From an uncultured Megamonas sp. (lineage in GTDB: Bacteria; Bacillota; Negativicutes; Selenomonadales; Selenomonadaceae), in the NCBI GenBank assembly GCA_900554895.1, contig USIX01000105.1, positions 1-8,013 of the forward strand: a stretch of DNA of 8,013 bases, in the 5' to 3' direction. The translations under genes and the position numbers were made by a program. Under the pieces are notes generated by a model. The model was not told where the DNA came from, did no database searches, and saw only the letters and a list, made by a program, of their open reading frames with translations. Of the stretch, positions 7,450 through 8,013 are shown piece after piece. Position 1 is the stretch's first letter. Each line of letters opens with the position of its first letter.

Positions 7450-8013
7450 TGAAATACGAAGCAGTTATCGGTTTGGAGATTCACAGCGAATTGAAAACCA
7501 ATACGAAAATTTTCTGCAGCTGCGCTACTTCCTTCGGTGCACAGCAAAATACACATGTCTGCCCGGTATGTCTCGGTCTGCCGGGTGTATTGCCTGTAGT
7601 TAATAAACGTGTTGTCGAATTTGCAATCAAAGCAGGGCTGGCACTTAACTGTACCATCAATAAATTCAGCAAGTTCGACCGTAAGAATTATTATTATCCT
7701 GATTTGCCGAAAAACTTTCAGACTTCCCAGTACGATTTGCCGATTGCCGAACACGGTTATGTGGATATCGAAGTGGAAGGCAAGAAAAAACGCGTGCGCA
7801 TAACACGTATTCATATGGAAGAAGATGCAGGCAAACTCGTTCATTCAGGTACTACGATTAAAGATTCATCCAGTTCCAACGTTGACTATAACCGTACGGG
7901 CGTTCCGCTTATCGAAATCGTTTCTGAACCGGATATGCACACACCGGCGGAAGCACGCGCCTACATGGAAAAAATCCGTTCTATTTTACAGTATATTGAT
8001 GTTTCCAACTGCA
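7449..8013 (+). CDS. gatB: Aspartyl/glutamyl-tRNA amidotransferase subunit B, N-terminal part (cut by window edge)
   Basis: The first 188 codons of an expected ~475; the frame is open at the right edge. GatB binds the misacylated tRNA, activates the Glu/Asp side chain with ATP and transfers ammonia from GatA. The visible part is the start of the catalytic cradle domain: [12 protein letters not shown] (6-17, with Glu10 and His12 of the metal site), [20 protein letters not shown] (74-93), [13 protein letters not shown] (120-132, with Glu124/Glu125) and [13 protein letters not shown] near residue 160. Cys23 and Cys25 (FCSC) with Cys38 and Cys41 (CPVCLGLPG) form the CxC...CxxC zinc-type cluster found in many GatB proteins and absent from S. 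aureus GatB. The ATG overlaps the gatA stop by one base. No separate strong Shine-Dalgarno site is seen beyond GGGG at 7438-7441. Confidence 0.97.
   Translation, partial: MKYEAVIGLEIHSELKTNTKIFCSCATSFGAQQNTHVCPVCLGLPGVLPVVNKRVVEFAIKAGLALNCTINKFSKFDRKNYYYPDLPKNFQTSQYDLPIAEHGYVDIEVEGKKKRVRITRIHMEEDAGKLVHSGTTIKDSSSSNVDYNRTGVPLIEIVSEPDMHTPAEARAYMEKIRSILQYIDVSNC

Noticed and set aside
7416..7844. Minus-strand open frame of 142 codons opposite gatB.
   Set aside because: gatB is unambiguous on the plus strand; the minus-strand translation has no recognisable features and is an antisense shadow.

Overview
The window comes from a low-to-moderate GC anaerobe-type bacterium of the Firmicutes lineage (about 40% GC by eye). 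It has an E. coli-like NADP-dependent glutamate dehydrogenase, a gatCAB operon whose GatB carries a four-cysteine zinc-type cluster, strong Shine-Dalgarno sites and extended -10 promoters. A diderm Firmicute (Negativicutes) fits the combination of an OppA/MppA-like lipoprotein with an LD-carboxypeptidase, but the sequence does not prove the taxon.

The left half (1-3747) is all on the minus strand. Read in transcription order it holds a class A beta-lactamase-fold serine hydrolase without signal peptide, an OppA/MppA-type peptide-binding lipoprotein (4 nt apart, translationally coupled, ending in a hairpin terminator), then a new promoter, an S66 LD-carboxypeptidase, and the first 43 codons of a probable M20 metallopeptidase cut by the window edge. 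All four products are plausibly about binding or cutting peptides, and two belong to families known from murein-peptide recycling. The best hypothesis for novelty here is a compact muropeptide or D-amino-acid-peptide salvage locus.

A 425-nt AT-rich divergent spacer (3748-4172) carries promoters in both directions, several inverted repeats just upstream of the gdhA promoter, and a nested hairpin followed by a T-rich run in the gdhA leader.

The right half (4173-8013) is on the plus strand: gdhA (glutamate synthesis from 2-oxoglutarate and ammonium) with its own strong terminator, then a separate promoter driving gatC-gatA-gatB, the amidotransferase that turns Glu-tRNA(Gln) and/or Asp-tRNA(Asn) into the correctly charged amide forms. 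gatA starts with GTG, gatA and gatB overlap by one base, and gatB runs off the right edge. These housekeeping genes look intact and ordinary. No RNA genes, mobile elements, CRISPR arrays or integrase-type features were seen.
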